Source of the DNA: Thermocladium modestius JCM 10088
GTDB lineage: Archaea; Thermoproteota; Thermoprotei; Thermoproteales; Thermocladiaceae
Assembly: GCA_001315925.1 (NCBI GenBank)
Contig: BBBF01000011.1
Location: 1 to 39,149 of the forward strand
DNA: 39,149 nt
Direction: 5' to 3'
Position numbers and translations under genes: made by a program
Shown: positions 28,301 to 38,580 of the stretch, piece by piece
Layout: every line of letters begins with the position of its first letter
How positions within the stretch are numbered: the stretch's first letter is position 1
The notes under the pieces: model-generated
Seen by the model: only the letters and a program-made list of their open reading frames with translations
Database searches by the model: none
Told to the model about the DNA's origin: nothing

Positions 28301-30545
28301 ACTTAATAATCCTCGTGACTACTCTCAATTCTTTTGTAGATTCTGCCGGCCGCTACCTCATTCGATATTTCTTATATCCATTTGGTCTCTCAATTCTTTT
28401 GTAGATTCTGCTGAGGCAGTCATTCCAGCGAGAACCAGCGACTTCCAGAGCTCTCAATTCTTTTGTAGATTCTGCAGGTTGGCTTGAACCCCCCCAAGGC
28501 TCACCGCGGGCTTGTGACTCTCAATTCTTTTGTAGATTCTGCAGGCGACGGGCTTTATATCGTTCATAAGAATCTTGTCATCTCTCAATTCTTTTGTAGA
28601 TTCTGCGGGATTCCCCCCTCTCGGACGCTCTCAAGTTTTTGGAGAGGCTCTCAATTCTTTTGTAGATTCTGCAGATGAGTGACGATATAAACTTTTCAAC
28701 CTTCTCCTCAAGCTCTCAATTCTTTTGTAGATTCTGCTGATGGCTCTTGGATTGGGCACTAGCCAAGTGCAAATGTCTCTCAATTCTTTTGTAGATTCTG
28801 CTCGTATGCCGCTACCGCTGCCGTTCTATTCAGGTTTATCTCTCAATTCTTTTGTAGATTCTGCAAGGATGCAGGGAAGGCCGTGATAGAGTTAATCTAT
28901 TTTCTCTCAATTCTTTTGTAGATTCTGCGAGGACGTTCAAGTTCAAGAGAATGCCCGTCCCCCCCTACCAATCTCTCAATTCTTTTGTAGATTCTGCAGG
29001 TAAAACGGAAACCACGTGAAAAAGGGTCGAGGACTCTCAATTCTTTTGTAGATTCTGCTATACAGCCTCACCTCCACATCCACCACCTCACCCCCCCTCT
29101 CCTCTCAATTCTTTTGTAGATTCTGCGCAAGGTGAAGAAAAGGCCATGAGTAAAGGTTGGCGTTCAGCTCTCTCAATTCTTTTGTAGATTCTGCGGTTCA
29201 ACCCTGAGGAAACGGATTTCAGTGATGAAATATGCTCTCAATTCTTTTGTAGATTCTGCGCCTTGAGGGGGAATTTCTTTTCCGGGATTCCCCCTTAACT
29301 CTCAATTCTTTTGTAGATTCTGCGGGAAGCCAAGCGAAGAAAAAACCACCCCCACCAAGTGCTCTCAATTCTTTTGTAGATTCTGCTTATACTATCTACT
29401 ACAGCCTCATCATCCTCGTACTTGCTCTCAATTCTTTTGTAGATTCTGCCTAGCATTGTTCAGGACGCAGCCGTCAGGCTTGGAGACGTGGGCTCTCAAT
29501 TCTTTTGTAGATTCTGCGGGGGGGAGATATTACTATTCTTTCATCTACGGGACTGAATACGCTCTCAATTCTTTTGTAGATTCTGCTTAGTCAGCACTGA
29601 TTGATTGATTGACTGCATCGCCTCTCTCAATTCTTTTGTAGATTCTGCTTGAGGAGAAATACAGCTTTGACGTAATCATCAAAGCACCTCTCAATTCTTT
29701 TGTAGATTCTGCGCTTCAATCAACGTTCTCCCCCCACTCATCGCCGCGATCCCCCCCTCTCAATTCTTTTGTAGATTCTGCGGAGCCCGTCACTATTCGG
29801 TTTGTCATGCGTAATAATCTCTCAATTCTTTTGTAGATTCTGCAGCCGGTGACGGGAACGGAGGAGTGGGTACCGCGTAATATCTCTCAATTCTTTTGTA
29901 GATTCTGCTCATCTATGCCTCCGCGATCACGGCGATAACGAGGACTCTCAATTCTTTTGTAGATTCTGCAATAGCGGGTACGCTGATCCTGTCGCTTGGG
30001 GGACGGAGTCTCTCAATTCTTTTGTAGATTCTGCACTTAACGTAACCGTCTACGCTCGGCGAGGCCGTCACGTCTCTCAATTCTTTTGTAGATTCTGCCT
30101 ATCTGCGTGGACTCATTAAAATTACGGGCAATGGTAGACTCTCAATTCTTTTGTAGATTCTGCGGGCGGGATCACGGGGGCGTGAATGCCCCCCCACCGC
30201 CTTAATCTCTCAATTCTTTTGTAGATTCTGCACAACATGTCGGCTAGAGACATTTGAGGATCGCCTCTACTCTCTCAATTCTTTTGTAGATTCTGCTTAC
30301 GGCCGATCAACTTGACGTTTACTTTTTTGAGGTCTCTCAATTCTTTTGTAGATTCTGCCCGCCATTCTAAAACCGTGGATTCTCGCCCACAGAGTCTCTC
30401 AATTCTTTTGTAGATTCTGCGCAACTCTTGAGTCAGGTACTGGAGGAGGAGAGGAAGACTCTCAATTCTTTTGTAGATTCTGCTGGGAAGCGATTCGTTC
30501 ACGGCCTCGTCATAAATGAGCTCTCAATTCTTTTGTAGATTCTGC
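25362..30545 (-). CRISPR. CRISPR array 2: 81 repeats, 80 spacers
   Basis: Same 25-base repeat as array 1 in reverse orientation, read from the leader at 30546-30744 toward the cas genes. I counted 81 copies by hand. The leader-distal repeat (25362-25387) has one extra base (TTTATG for TTTTG), marking the old end. Spacers run 35-45 bases. Several spacers are related to each other or to array 1 spacers (see findings). Reading frames in the array (recurring SQFFCRFC and LNSFVDSA) are repeat translations, not genes. Confidence 0.98.
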
Positions 30546-30744
30546 TGTAAGTTTTTATTTGGGTGGTCTTTTTTAAGTTTTTTGTTTGTTTCTGTTTTTT
30601 GTGGTTTTTGTTTTTCTGCCTTGGAAAACCGCTCTGGGGGGGCGTGGAGCAACGTGCTTTTTTCAAGGAGCGGCTCAAGGCGCGGGCCCGGCTCCATTAA
30701 AAACTGAAAATAAGGGAGAGCCGATTTTCAAGGAAAAAAGCAAG
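30546..30744 (-). promoter_or_regulatory. CRISPR leader 2
   Basis: Inverted, nearly identical copy of leader 1 adjoining the youngest repeat of array 2. It differs by a G7 against C5 (30636-30642) and a missing base in the GC-rich palindrome near 30679. Similarity ends at about 30744. Such identity suggests recent duplication, gene conversion, or strong selection for the integration and promoter elements. Confidence 0.9.
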
Positions 30745-31024
30745 GCGCACCCCCCCCAGAGAAAACCACCCATACTAACTAAACAGTTATGTTAATGATA
30801 CTGATTGTGGAACCAAGTGTTTTGAGGATATTTGAGAATTATCGCTTATAATAGGTATTGAGGAGTTTCTTCCTAATTGCTCTAACCTTAAATGAAGTAT
30901 TTAAAAATAAGAATCACGTGATGACCATATCATCCATTCATAGTTTGGGCATGTCCTAATAAGCCTTGGAAAGCATGAGCGGTCAATGCATTGTCCTGAG
31001 GGTTAAAAGGGGGGGGACGGCGGC
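30745..31024. other. Intergenic region right of leader 2
   Basis: Starts with a C8 tract and AGAGAAAACCACCC, then A/T-rich sequence with possible TATA-like boxes (for example ATTTAAAAATAAG near 30899-30911). No gene is supported. The formamidase stop lies at its right edge. Confidence 0.5.
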
Positions 31025-32021
31025 TTACCGTGGATTGCCCATCCACTCCCCCCCTATGCTTTTGGGCATGGTTAGGGTCACGACGTAGTTGGGTTCGTCC
31101 ACTATCTCCGAGATCCTCAGGTTCCCCCCCACCACGCTGCTCAACACGTACCCCCCCTCCTCCGGCGTTAATCCGTACCACTTGCCCAGGATGGCCAGCA
31201 TGTCCTCTAGGGCCTCCACGGCGGCTCGGTGCAAATCGCTGGATATGCCCATGGTTGCTATCACCTCCCCCCCAGGTTCATCCCTGGAGGGCGCCATTGT
31301 GAACGGCCTCCCCCCCACCCTAAGCCCCCCCTTCACCACGCTGGCCCTCACAACCACGCTCGCGCTTGTCTCTATCGCGGTGCCCGACACCTCCCCCCCA
31401 TCCCCCCCTTGGCTCGCGTGGGGGATCCGCCAGGGATAGGAGGGCGCCCTCCACGCTCACTGGGAGGTATATCCTGGCCCCCCCGACCCCCCCGTGCAGC
31501 CTGTTATCCATATTACCCCCCCCGAAGCTCTGGGGCGGTATCATGCCGAACTCCCCCCCCTCACCCCGGCGCCACGCCCACCACCCCCCCCAGGAACGGC
31601 TTGACCGGCACCCTAATGCCCCCCCTCAGAAAGCCGCCCACCGCTTGGGCGCGGCCATCGCCTATCCTCCAATGCACCAGTAGGTCCTTGAACCTGCCCT
31701 TGAGCAGGCCCATGAAGCTCAGTATTGCTGACCAACCCCCAATCCCCCACCTGCATGTCCAGAATGTCCACAGCCAAGACGTCGCCCGGCTTCGCTCCCT
31801 CCACGTATATCGGCCCCCCCACCGCTGCGTCGAACTTGGTGGAATCCGCCCTAGCCAGGTCCTCCGCGCCCATCCCCCCCGGCCTCACCTGCATTGTGGA
31901 CGCGTCCGGTATTATCACCTTGAACTTCTCCCCCCCATCCCCCCACCCGGGCGATGGGCTTTAGATCCGGCCTCCACTTGTAGTGGAGGTTCTCCTCCCT
32001 AGTGCCGTCTATCACTATCAC
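31025..32021 (-). CDS. Acetamidase/formamidase, frameshifted
   Basis: The FmdA/AmdA family hydrolyses formamide or acetamide to ammonia and the acid. Joined frames show HYKWRPDLKPIARV, VIIPDASTMQVRPGG, GPIYVEGAKPGDVLAVDILD, IPPQSFGG-NMDNRLH-GGARIYLPV, EGALLSLGDPHAS-like residues, SASVVVRASVVKGG and the C-terminal YVLSSVVGG-NLRISEIVDEPNYVVT. About 320 residues repaired, the family's usual size. At least five G/C tracts break the frame; its G/C-richness makes it one of the most fragmented genes. The likely GTG start at 32021 overlaps the permease stop (GTGA), implying an operon and a shared substrate such as an amide or its precursor. Confidence 0.8.
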
Positions 32022-33433
32022 GCCTCCTCACCCTCCTCCAGCCTTGGATTCGCCGGCCTCCTCCAGGAGTAAATAAAGGTGCCTATTAACCAAGCCGCCA
32101 GGAACGCGACGCCCACCAGCACGGGGGTGCTTATGGCCGTGGTGGCGAACGTGGCGTAGATGGCGTACAAGTAAATCGCTGATGCAATAGCCGGAACCAC
32201 GGCGTGAAGCACATTGAAACTCCCCCCCCTGTGCCTCGTGTATAGCGGGAACGCTATGTTGAGCAACGTGTGCTCTATGGGGGGACCAATGCCAGTCCAC
32301 AGCCCCCCCGTTACCAGGAACGCATTCAGCGGCCCCATGGTGAGGCCCAGCGCCAGGAAGATCAAGACCCCCCCAATTAATGTATTGATTATCAAGGCTA
32401 TGTGGGGACTTCCGTATCTTGGGTGTGCCTTGTACGCCGCGGAGAGGAATGCCCCCCCATCCTTAGCCATGGTATACATATCGCGTGCGGCCGCATTGAT
32501 TATGGCTATGGTATCGCTGAAGCCGCTGTTTATGGTTAAGGCGAATATTACCCAGAACAACGGTGGCCCGCCGTACTTCAGTATCTCAATTAGGCCTGGA
32601 ATGAAGTTTTGGAAGTAGGTAGATGCATTGGAGGCCCCATCCAATTATTAAATAATAAATAGTAAATATGAAGAACACCGCGTAAAGCCCTATGACCGCT
32701 ATCAATCCCCCCCTCCTTATGTTCTCCCTGGGCGCCTTCGCCTCCACCCCCCCGAAGAATACCATGGTTCCCCCCCAGCCTGAGATAGCGGTAAATGTGA
32801 AAACTATCGCAGTGCCCACCCCCCCAACCCACCCAGTCGGCGAGTAGTGAGGAGTGAACACAAGGGGGATTCCATGGATGCGGCACATGCGTCAAGACCA
32901 CTATGCCGGCTACCATCAATGCAGCCATCTCGGCCAACCCTGTCCATAACAAGTACCTGACGCTGGGCTTTACCCCCCCAGATACGGCAGGACCAAAGCG
33001 AGGGCGGCGTCCAGCAATCCCATCGGAATCCATGACCACGAGGGCAAGCCAATCCCCCCCATTAGGCCAAGACCATATTGAACCACTAAGCCGTCTCCAG
33101 GTATATGAACGGCGTTGCCCCTATCATGCTGTAAAGAAGATAAACCCAGCCGGCCCAGGTCCCAGGCCGCGTGCCTAGCCCCCCTCTCAATAAGCCTGTA
33201 ATAGCCTCCGCTGGATGCAACGTACCTCGAAAACTCATATACTGGGTAAGCGGCCAATGCTATGGTTATTATGGCTATTACCATGGATAAGGGCTCCGAC
33301 CCATACGCGAATGCCACCGCCGCGCTCAACGTGGCCAGCGACGCTATTGCGGGAGAGCGGTGAAGCTGATGGATACATAGACGAGCTCCCAGAAAGTCAC
33401 GACGCCCCTCCGCAAACCAGGCTGAGAACTCAT
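32018..33433 (-). CDS. APC-family amino acid/amide permease, frameshifted
   Basis: A multi-spanning membrane protein. The N-terminus MSSQPGLRRGVVTFWELVYV is followed by hydrophobic segments (SLATLSAAVAFAYG, MVIAIITIALAAYPVYEF), then AVFFIFTIYYLIIGWG, LFWVIFALTINSGFSDTIAI, and MYTMAKDGG (typical of the APC superfamily), with further helices to the C-terminus. About 465 residues, near 12 segments. The pieces lie in at least three frames, mostly at G/C tracts (near 33350, 32990 and 32640). ATG 33433 lies 25 bases after TATA-like CTTATAAAC. Overlap with the formamidase suggests it imports that enzyme's substrate (inference). Confidence 0.78.
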
Positions 33434-33518
33434 GTGATTCGCATGGATTATGGTTTATAAGCATTATATGTCAAGTTCTCCCACAAATATGATCAACTTC
33501 ATCGCCGTTACTAGTCAT

Positions 33519-35021
33519 TCAACACTTGCCGGCCAGTCCCAGATCGTAAGGCTCGTGACCTCCCCTCCTCTCCACCACGGCTTCATAGTACTTGAGCAAG
33601 CCATCCCTGAACCTGGGGTGCGCGCAGTTCTCTATTATTGCCCTAGCCCTATCCCTGGGCGGCAACCCCCCCTCAAGTCAGCCACGCCTTGCTCCGTCAC
33701 CACCACGTCCACGTAGTGCTCCGGCACGTCCACGTGCCCCCCCGTCGCCGGCACTATCCTGGACACCAGCCCATCGCTCGTGGTGGAGGGCAGGGCGATT
33801 ATGAGGAGGGAGGCGCTTGGGGGGGCGAAGTCCACCGAGCCCCCGACTCCGTTATACACGTCGCCGCCTATATGGGATATATTGGCGTTGCCGTATATGT
33901 CCACCTCCAGGGCCTGTTGAATGGATATGACGCCCAGTCTTTGAATCACCTCTGGATTATTGCTCACCTCCTGCCCCCCCCTTATCACTACCCTACCCAC
34001 GAAGTCCCGGTAATCCCCCCCGAGGAACTTGTCTAGGCGAGGCTCCTCGCCCGGCAACGCGTAGAGCGCGGAGGCGCTGATGCCGTTAATGGGGGGGCCG
34101 CCGATCAACTCGGTCCACTTCACGGGAAGGGTCTCTGCCCAAACGCCGAGGCTTAGGCCGGAGCCCTGGACCGCGTCGGCCAACGCGCTGGCCAGGGGGC
34201 CTCCCCCCCCGGGCTGCATCACCAACCTACCCGCCTCCCGAAGCCTCCCGAAGAATCCACGCCCCGCCTCCTCCGCCATGAATTCAACCGCCTTCTCAGC
34301 TATCTCGCTCTCCACCCTGGCCGGCGGTTTGTAAGACTTGGTGACTCCCTCACCCGCGTTCGTAATGATCACGGCGCTATCTTCTCCCTCGGCAGCATTA
34401 TCCGGGCCCCCCCGCCTACCCTATCCGTCACGTTCCTGATGGGGGGGATGACCTCGCCGTCGCCCGGGGGGGAGTACGTGTCGTGCAGGCCCTCCAGAAC
34501 CGGCTTGGACTCATTGACCTCTATCACAACCTTATCCGCGCCTTGAATGAAGGATGGAACCGCGTCCAGCGATATGGATGGAACCACGCCGCAATCATCC
34601 ATCACGGCCGTCGCCTCGAAGACCGCCAAGTCTACCTTAATGAAGCCCCCCTCCTAACCAATTTATTGAACTTATTTAGGCCGTAATCGAAGAAGGAGAG
34701 GGACCCCCCCCTGTTGGCCAATTCCTTATACAGGCCGCCGCTGAGGTAGGGGGGGTACCTAGCCCTCACGGCGTTAGGTATCCTAGACAGGGCATCCTCG
34801 TAAGCCGCAGACGTAGCGCCGCCCGTCAATAACGTGAGACTGAAACCGCCGACCTCGCCCACGTAATCGGCGAGGGCCCTCGGGAACTCCTTGGGCACAG
34901 CCACGCCGCTCATGCCGCCCGTAGCTATCGTGCCGACCCGCGGCACAAGCCTCCTAACAGCATCGCTGGCATCCATTACTAAGCCATCTAGGAGCCCGCA
35001 CTTGACCCTATCCATCACCAA
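33519..35021 (-). CDS. Acetyl-CoA hydrolase / CoA-transferase family protein, frameshifted
   Basis: The family transfers CoA between acetate and other acyl groups or hydrolyses acyl-CoA. Signature pieces: VGTIATGGMSGVAVPKEFPR near the N-terminus, PSISLDAVPSFIQGADKVVI, WTELIGGPPINGISASALYA, ISIQQALEVDIYGNANISHI followed by GGDVYNGVGGSVDF, and STTSDG-VSRIVP, HVDVPEHYVDVVVTEQGVAD. The C-terminal frame continues to LGLAGKC at 33519. About 495 residues repaired. Breaks occur near 34630, 34372 and 33665, at or beside C/G tracts. In Thermoproteota such enzymes serve acetate or succinate activation; the exact substrate is unknown. TATA-like CTTTAAGG lies about 30 bases upstream. Confidence 0.82.
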
Positions 35022-35363
35022 CCCTCACCCGCTCTACACGCGATCGCCCTTTAAGGATTGCCCAAGCACCGCTGATGAGCAACTCCCCCCCTACCAAGCC
35101 GCGATTACCTCCTGCAATGCCTTTGCTATTGCCCCCCCTCATCCGTCATGGATTGAAGGAGACTCCCGATTCTCTGTTTGTTGTTTCGTGGTTGACCTAA
35201 CGTTGATTTTATAAATAGGAGAATTCACCTATTTATAAAGCCAAACCCACATTCCCCCCCCAACCCATGCCCAAATTAAAAGCACTATATTATGGTTAGT
35301 GCACTATGATTATTTGTAGTATTATTAATAATATTGAGTTAAAGTTATTAATTCCTTCTGGTC
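35022..35363. promoter_or_regulatory. Divergent intergenic region between CoA-transferase and acyl-CoA dehydrogenase
   Basis: About 340 bases. The left part carries the CoA-transferase promoter (CTTTAAGG near 35049-35056). The right part is A/T-rich with TATTAATAATATTG around 35323-35337, about 30 bases before GTG 35364. A near-palindrome around 35213-35240 (TTTATAAATAGGAG / CACCTATTTATAAA) could be a regulator site. No gene seen. Confidence 0.5.
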
Positions 35364-36584
35364 GTGAAGTGTATGGGATTGATGAGCGAGGAGCATGAGT
35401 TGGTGAGGAGGGCGGCGAGGGAGTTCGCCGAGTCTCGTGTGGAGGCGGTGGCTAAGTCGATGGACATGGATCAATACCCGCGGGACTTGATAAGGGAGGC
35501 GGGGGGGAGGCAGGGTATCCTCGCACCCACGGTGCCGCCGGAGCACGGGGGGGGCCTGGGTACGACTTGAGGGCTGGGGGGGTGGTGGTTCTGGAGGAGT
35601 TGTCCAGGGCCAGCGGTTCCTTCGGCCTCCTGGTGGAGGCGCTCGGCGTCCTCTTCGCGCACACGCTCAATAGGTTCGGAGCGGGGGGGGATCAAATGAA
35701 GGCTCTGGAGGAGGTGGCCAGGGGGGGGACGCGGTGGGCGCCTTCGCCTTGAGCGAGCCCTGCTGCGGAAGCGACGCCGCTGCGCTGGAGACAAGGGCGG
35801 AGAGAAGGGGGGGAGGGGAGTGGAGGGTAAGCGGCCACAAGATGTGGATAACCAATGGCCAGCACGCTGATTACTTCCTGGTCTTCGCCAGGACAGGGGG
35901 GGCGGAGGGAGCGGGGGGGGAGGCGGTGAGGGAAGGAGGACGGTGACCGCGTTTCTCTTGAGGAGGGGGGGGAAGTGCATTGAGACGAGCCCCATAGACT
36001 TGATGGGGGGGGTTAGGGGGGGGATAGGTGATGCCGAGGTGTTCCTCAACGACTGCGCGGCTGGGGGGGATGAGGACGTGGTGGGGGGGAGTAAACTCGG
36101 GCTGGAGCGTCATGAATTACGCCCTCTACGTGGGGGGGAGAACCGCCGTGTCCGCCGTGGCGCTGGGCCTGGCCGCGAGGGCTGTGGAGGAGTCCGTGAG
36201 GTGGGCCCGGGAGAGGAGGGCGTTCGGGAGGGCATTGATTGATCACCAAGCCGCTCAGTTCAAGCTGGCCTCCATGTACCAGAGGCTGGAGACGATGAGG
36301 ACGCTCGTTTACTACTCCGCCTACCTCTACGACTCGAGGGACCCCCCCTACTTCCTCGTCATGACGCACGCCGCCAAGCTGTACTCCGGCCCCACGGCGG
36401 TGGAGATAGCCAGGGACGCGGTTCAAATGCACGGGGGGGGTACGGCTACAGTAGGGAGAGCGCCGTGGAGAGGATATACAGGGACGTGAAGGTGATGGAG
36501 ATAGGGGGGGAGGGCACCAATGAGGTGCAGCAGATGGTCCTCTTCAAGTTATTGACGGGCGGCAGGCTGAGGTTCGAGTTCTGA
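35364..36584 (+). CDS. Acyl-CoA dehydrogenase, frameshifted
   Basis: An FAD enzyme that oxidises acyl-CoA in beta-oxidation-like pathways. Joined frames show SEEHELVRRAAREFAESRVE, PPEHGG-LG, LEELSRASGSFGLL, ALSEPCCGSDAAAL, HKMWITNGQHADYFLVFART, RTAVSAVALGLAARAVEESV, YSRESAVERIYRDVKVMEIG and the closing GEGTNEVQQMVLFKLL, in family order. About 390 residues after repair. It is broken at least five times, each at G6-G8 tracts, making it the clearest case of one gene shredded by run-length excess. Start GTG 35364 (ATG 35373 alternative). Confidence 0.85.
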
Positions 36585-36631
36585 GGAGCCGCGCAGGGGG
36601 GGTTAAAGCGGCTCAAGGCGCTCACGACCGC

Positions 36632-37012
36632 ATGGGAAGGTATGCATTCATAATACTATCCAACCCCCCCGAGGACTTGAGCGAGGCCGTAAGGGCGGCA
36701 CACGCGCTGCACTACGCGGCGGGGGGCTGAAGGAGGAGGGGGGGCACGACGTGGTTGTCTACTTCGATGGACTCGGCTCCAGGATACCCATAGCCCAGTC
36801 CCCCCTACAAGGGGGGGCTCAGGCCAGCCTACGAGGAGGCGGTGAGGGCAGGCGTGATATACGGGGCGTGCGGTTACTGCGCCTCGCCTCCCCCCCACCT
36901 AAACATAGGCGATGAGTTGAGGAGGGCAGGCTTGAGGTTGGTGGGCGATGAGGAGCATCACGAGGATATCTCCATCTTCATAGACTCGGGCTACCAGGTC
37001 CTGATCTTCTAG
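36632..37012 (+). CDS. DsrE/DsrF-like sulfur-relay family protein, frameshifted
   Basis: Small cytoplasmic proteins that carry or process sulfur on a conserved Cys. Joined frames read MGRYAFIILSNPPEDLSEAV, AHALHYA, LKEEGHDVVVYFDGLGSRIP, YEEAVRAGVIYGACGYCASP, LNIGDELRRAGLRLVGDEEH, and DSGYQVLIF, with the GACGYCAS Cys at the family's conserved site. About 120 residues. Breaks lie at G tracts near 36721-36726 and 36800-36820. No single long frame exists in the raw sequence, so it is easily missed. TATA-like GTTAAAG 24-30 bases before ATG 36632 supports a leaderless start. Confidence 0.72.
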
Positions 37013-37105
37013 AGGGGGGGAGGGAAGGAGAGCGGAAGGGCCGGAGGAGGGAATACCGCTGCGCCTGGGCGGGCAAGCTAAAAATACCGCCGCGCTTCTC
37101 CGCGC

Positions 37106-37555
37106 GTGTCCCATAAGGCGAAGGGGTCGTCTTACGAGAGGAAGATAGCGAATTACTTGTGGGAGGAGGGGGGGTTCGCGGTCCTGCGCGGGTGCTCCTC
37201 CGGCGGGGGGGTTAGGAGGAGGTACGTACCTGACATAGTGGCCACCATAAATGGGAAGACCCTCGTCATAGAGGTAAAGTACAGGGCGAGGGAGGGGGGG
37301 ACAATATACATAGAGGGGGGGGATAAGTACGCCCGGCTCCTGGAGTTTGCCAGGAGGGCGAGCGGGGGGGCGGCGTACGTGGCTGTTAAGTACGGCAGCG
37401 ATAAGTGGCGAGTCATACCGGCGGAGAAGCTGGAGCGAACGGGGGGGGAGGGCAACATGGCGGTTAGGCCGAGCGCGGTGGCGGAGCTGGGCATGCCCCT
37501 AGAGGCCCTCGTGGCGTCCCTCAAGAACGAGCCCCTCACGGAGTTCATGGGTTGA
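37106..37555 (+). CDS. hjc: Hjc, archaeal Holliday junction resolvase
   Basis: Hjc cuts four-way DNA junctions in recombination and fork repair. The unbroken 149-residue frame shows the family's catalytic set: KGSSYERKIANYL (E11), YVPDIVA (D43), and VIEVKYR (E56-x-K58), plus the basic RGCSSGGGVRRR loop. Several GG dipeptides coded by G6-G7 tracts (EEGGF, REGGT, EGGDK, SGGAA) look like one Gly too many relative to the usual motif, each a multiple of three so the frame survives. GTG 37106 is the probable start, with GCTAAAAATACC about 25 bases upstream. Not linked to the CRISPR genes by operon. Confidence 0.9.
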   Translation: MSHKAKGSSYERKIANYLWEEGGFAVLRGCSSGGGVRRRYVPDIVATINGKTLVIEVKYRAREGGTIYIEGGDKYARLLEFARRASGGAAYVAVKYGSDKWRVIPAEKLERTGGEGNMAVRPSAVAELGMPLEALVASLKNEPLTEFMG

Positions 37556-37669
37556 CTCGATCCGGACCATAGGCCTCCACCACCGGGGGGGCCGAAAATT
37601 TCGGGGGGATAGGTATTACGCTTTTTTATCCACTACCATTTTTAACGCGGCGTGGATCAAGGGGGGGTC

Positions 37670-38409
37670 ATGGCTCTACGCCAGGAGGGCGGTCTGGGGG
37701 GGAACGAGTTCGTGCTCATGCGGCACGCCGCGCGGTCCAACTCCAGGCTCCTGGCGCAGGAAGTGGCGAGGCTGGCCCTCGACGAGGCCCTTCCCAGGGA
37801 CGTGGCTCTGGCGATAATCCGCAACCTGGGGGGGCTTGAGGTGGCGAGGGAGGACGACCCCACGCGATACTCGATCGTCCCCGATGAGTATGAGGAGGTG
37901 GGGGGGGAAGAGGAGGAAAGAGCGAGGGACCCCATAGTAAGGGTGAGGAGTTGGGAGGAGCCCGTGGTGGAGCACTACGTTGGGGGGGAGGGGGGGGTGA
38001 TAAGGAGGGTGATCCCGCATGGATAGGGGGGGGAGGTGCACTTCATAGCGTCCAAGTACGGGAGGTACCTGGGCGGGATAGACTACAATGCCGTCATCGA
38101 CGCCTGGAGGGCGAGGAGGAGAGGCTAAGAGAGGAGGAAGAGAGGCTCCTCGGTCAATCCCTCGGCCCCCCCGCTCCCCCCCAGAACCCGCTCGGCGATG
38201 CATTGAGGCTTTGCGGGGGGGAATTGGAGAGGCTAAGAGAGGAGGAAGAGAGGTGCGTCGAGGTCGTGAACGAGGTGAAGCTGATGGGGCTCACTAAGCC
38301 CCCCCATGTGGACAAGGCAGTGAGGAGGCTGGGGGCCGTGAGGAGGCGCGCCAGGGCGGTGAGGCGGGCCCTCAAGTACATGGGGGGGGATCCCCTCAAG
38401 TGCCTCTGA
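37670..38409 (+). CDS. Hypothetical coiled-coil protein, frameshifted
   Basis: I do not recognise the family. The N-terminal frame begins MALRQEGGLGGNEFVLMRHA and contains LAQEVARLALDEALPRDVALA. A middle part reads EVHFIASKYGRYLGGIDYNA. The C-terminal part is Glu/Arg-rich with EERLREEEERL and ELERLREEEERC, a likely coiled coil, ending in a basic region RRLGAVRRRARAVRRALKYM. Frames change near 38025 (G8) and near 38105. Two identical 28-base copies encode the Glu-rich heptads. The ATG at 37670 lies about 25 bases after TTTTTAAC. No membrane segments. Conservation would be needed to confirm it as one gene. Confidence 0.55.
38118..38253 (+). repeat. Pair of 28-base direct repeats in coiled-coil gene
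   Basis: Copies at 38118-38145 and 38226-38253 are identical over 28 bases and 108 bases apart start to start (36 codons), in the same frame, coding ERLREEEER-type heptads. Likely internal gene duplication. Confidence 0.8.
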
Positions 38410-38580
38410 CGGCGAGTTTGGGCGTTGAGCATCGCAATCCTCCCGCCCCGGGCAGGTCCTACTTCATTCCCCAACCCCCCCAGCGGCGCCTCGCCCAGTC
38501 GATGAGACACGCGGCCCGAGTTGAGTGGGTTGGGGAAATCTATATTTGGCCGTTTCTTCGCTTTAAGGCGGGAAGGGGAA

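Noticed and set aside
25722..30502. Open frames across array 2 with SQFFCRFC and LNSFVDSA repeats
   Set aside because: Translations of CRISPR repeats; period of about 64 bases and no promoter or family match.
30516..30795. Frames reading through leader 2
   Set aside because: The segment is the inverted copy of leader 1; coding-looking frames arise from both copies by chance.
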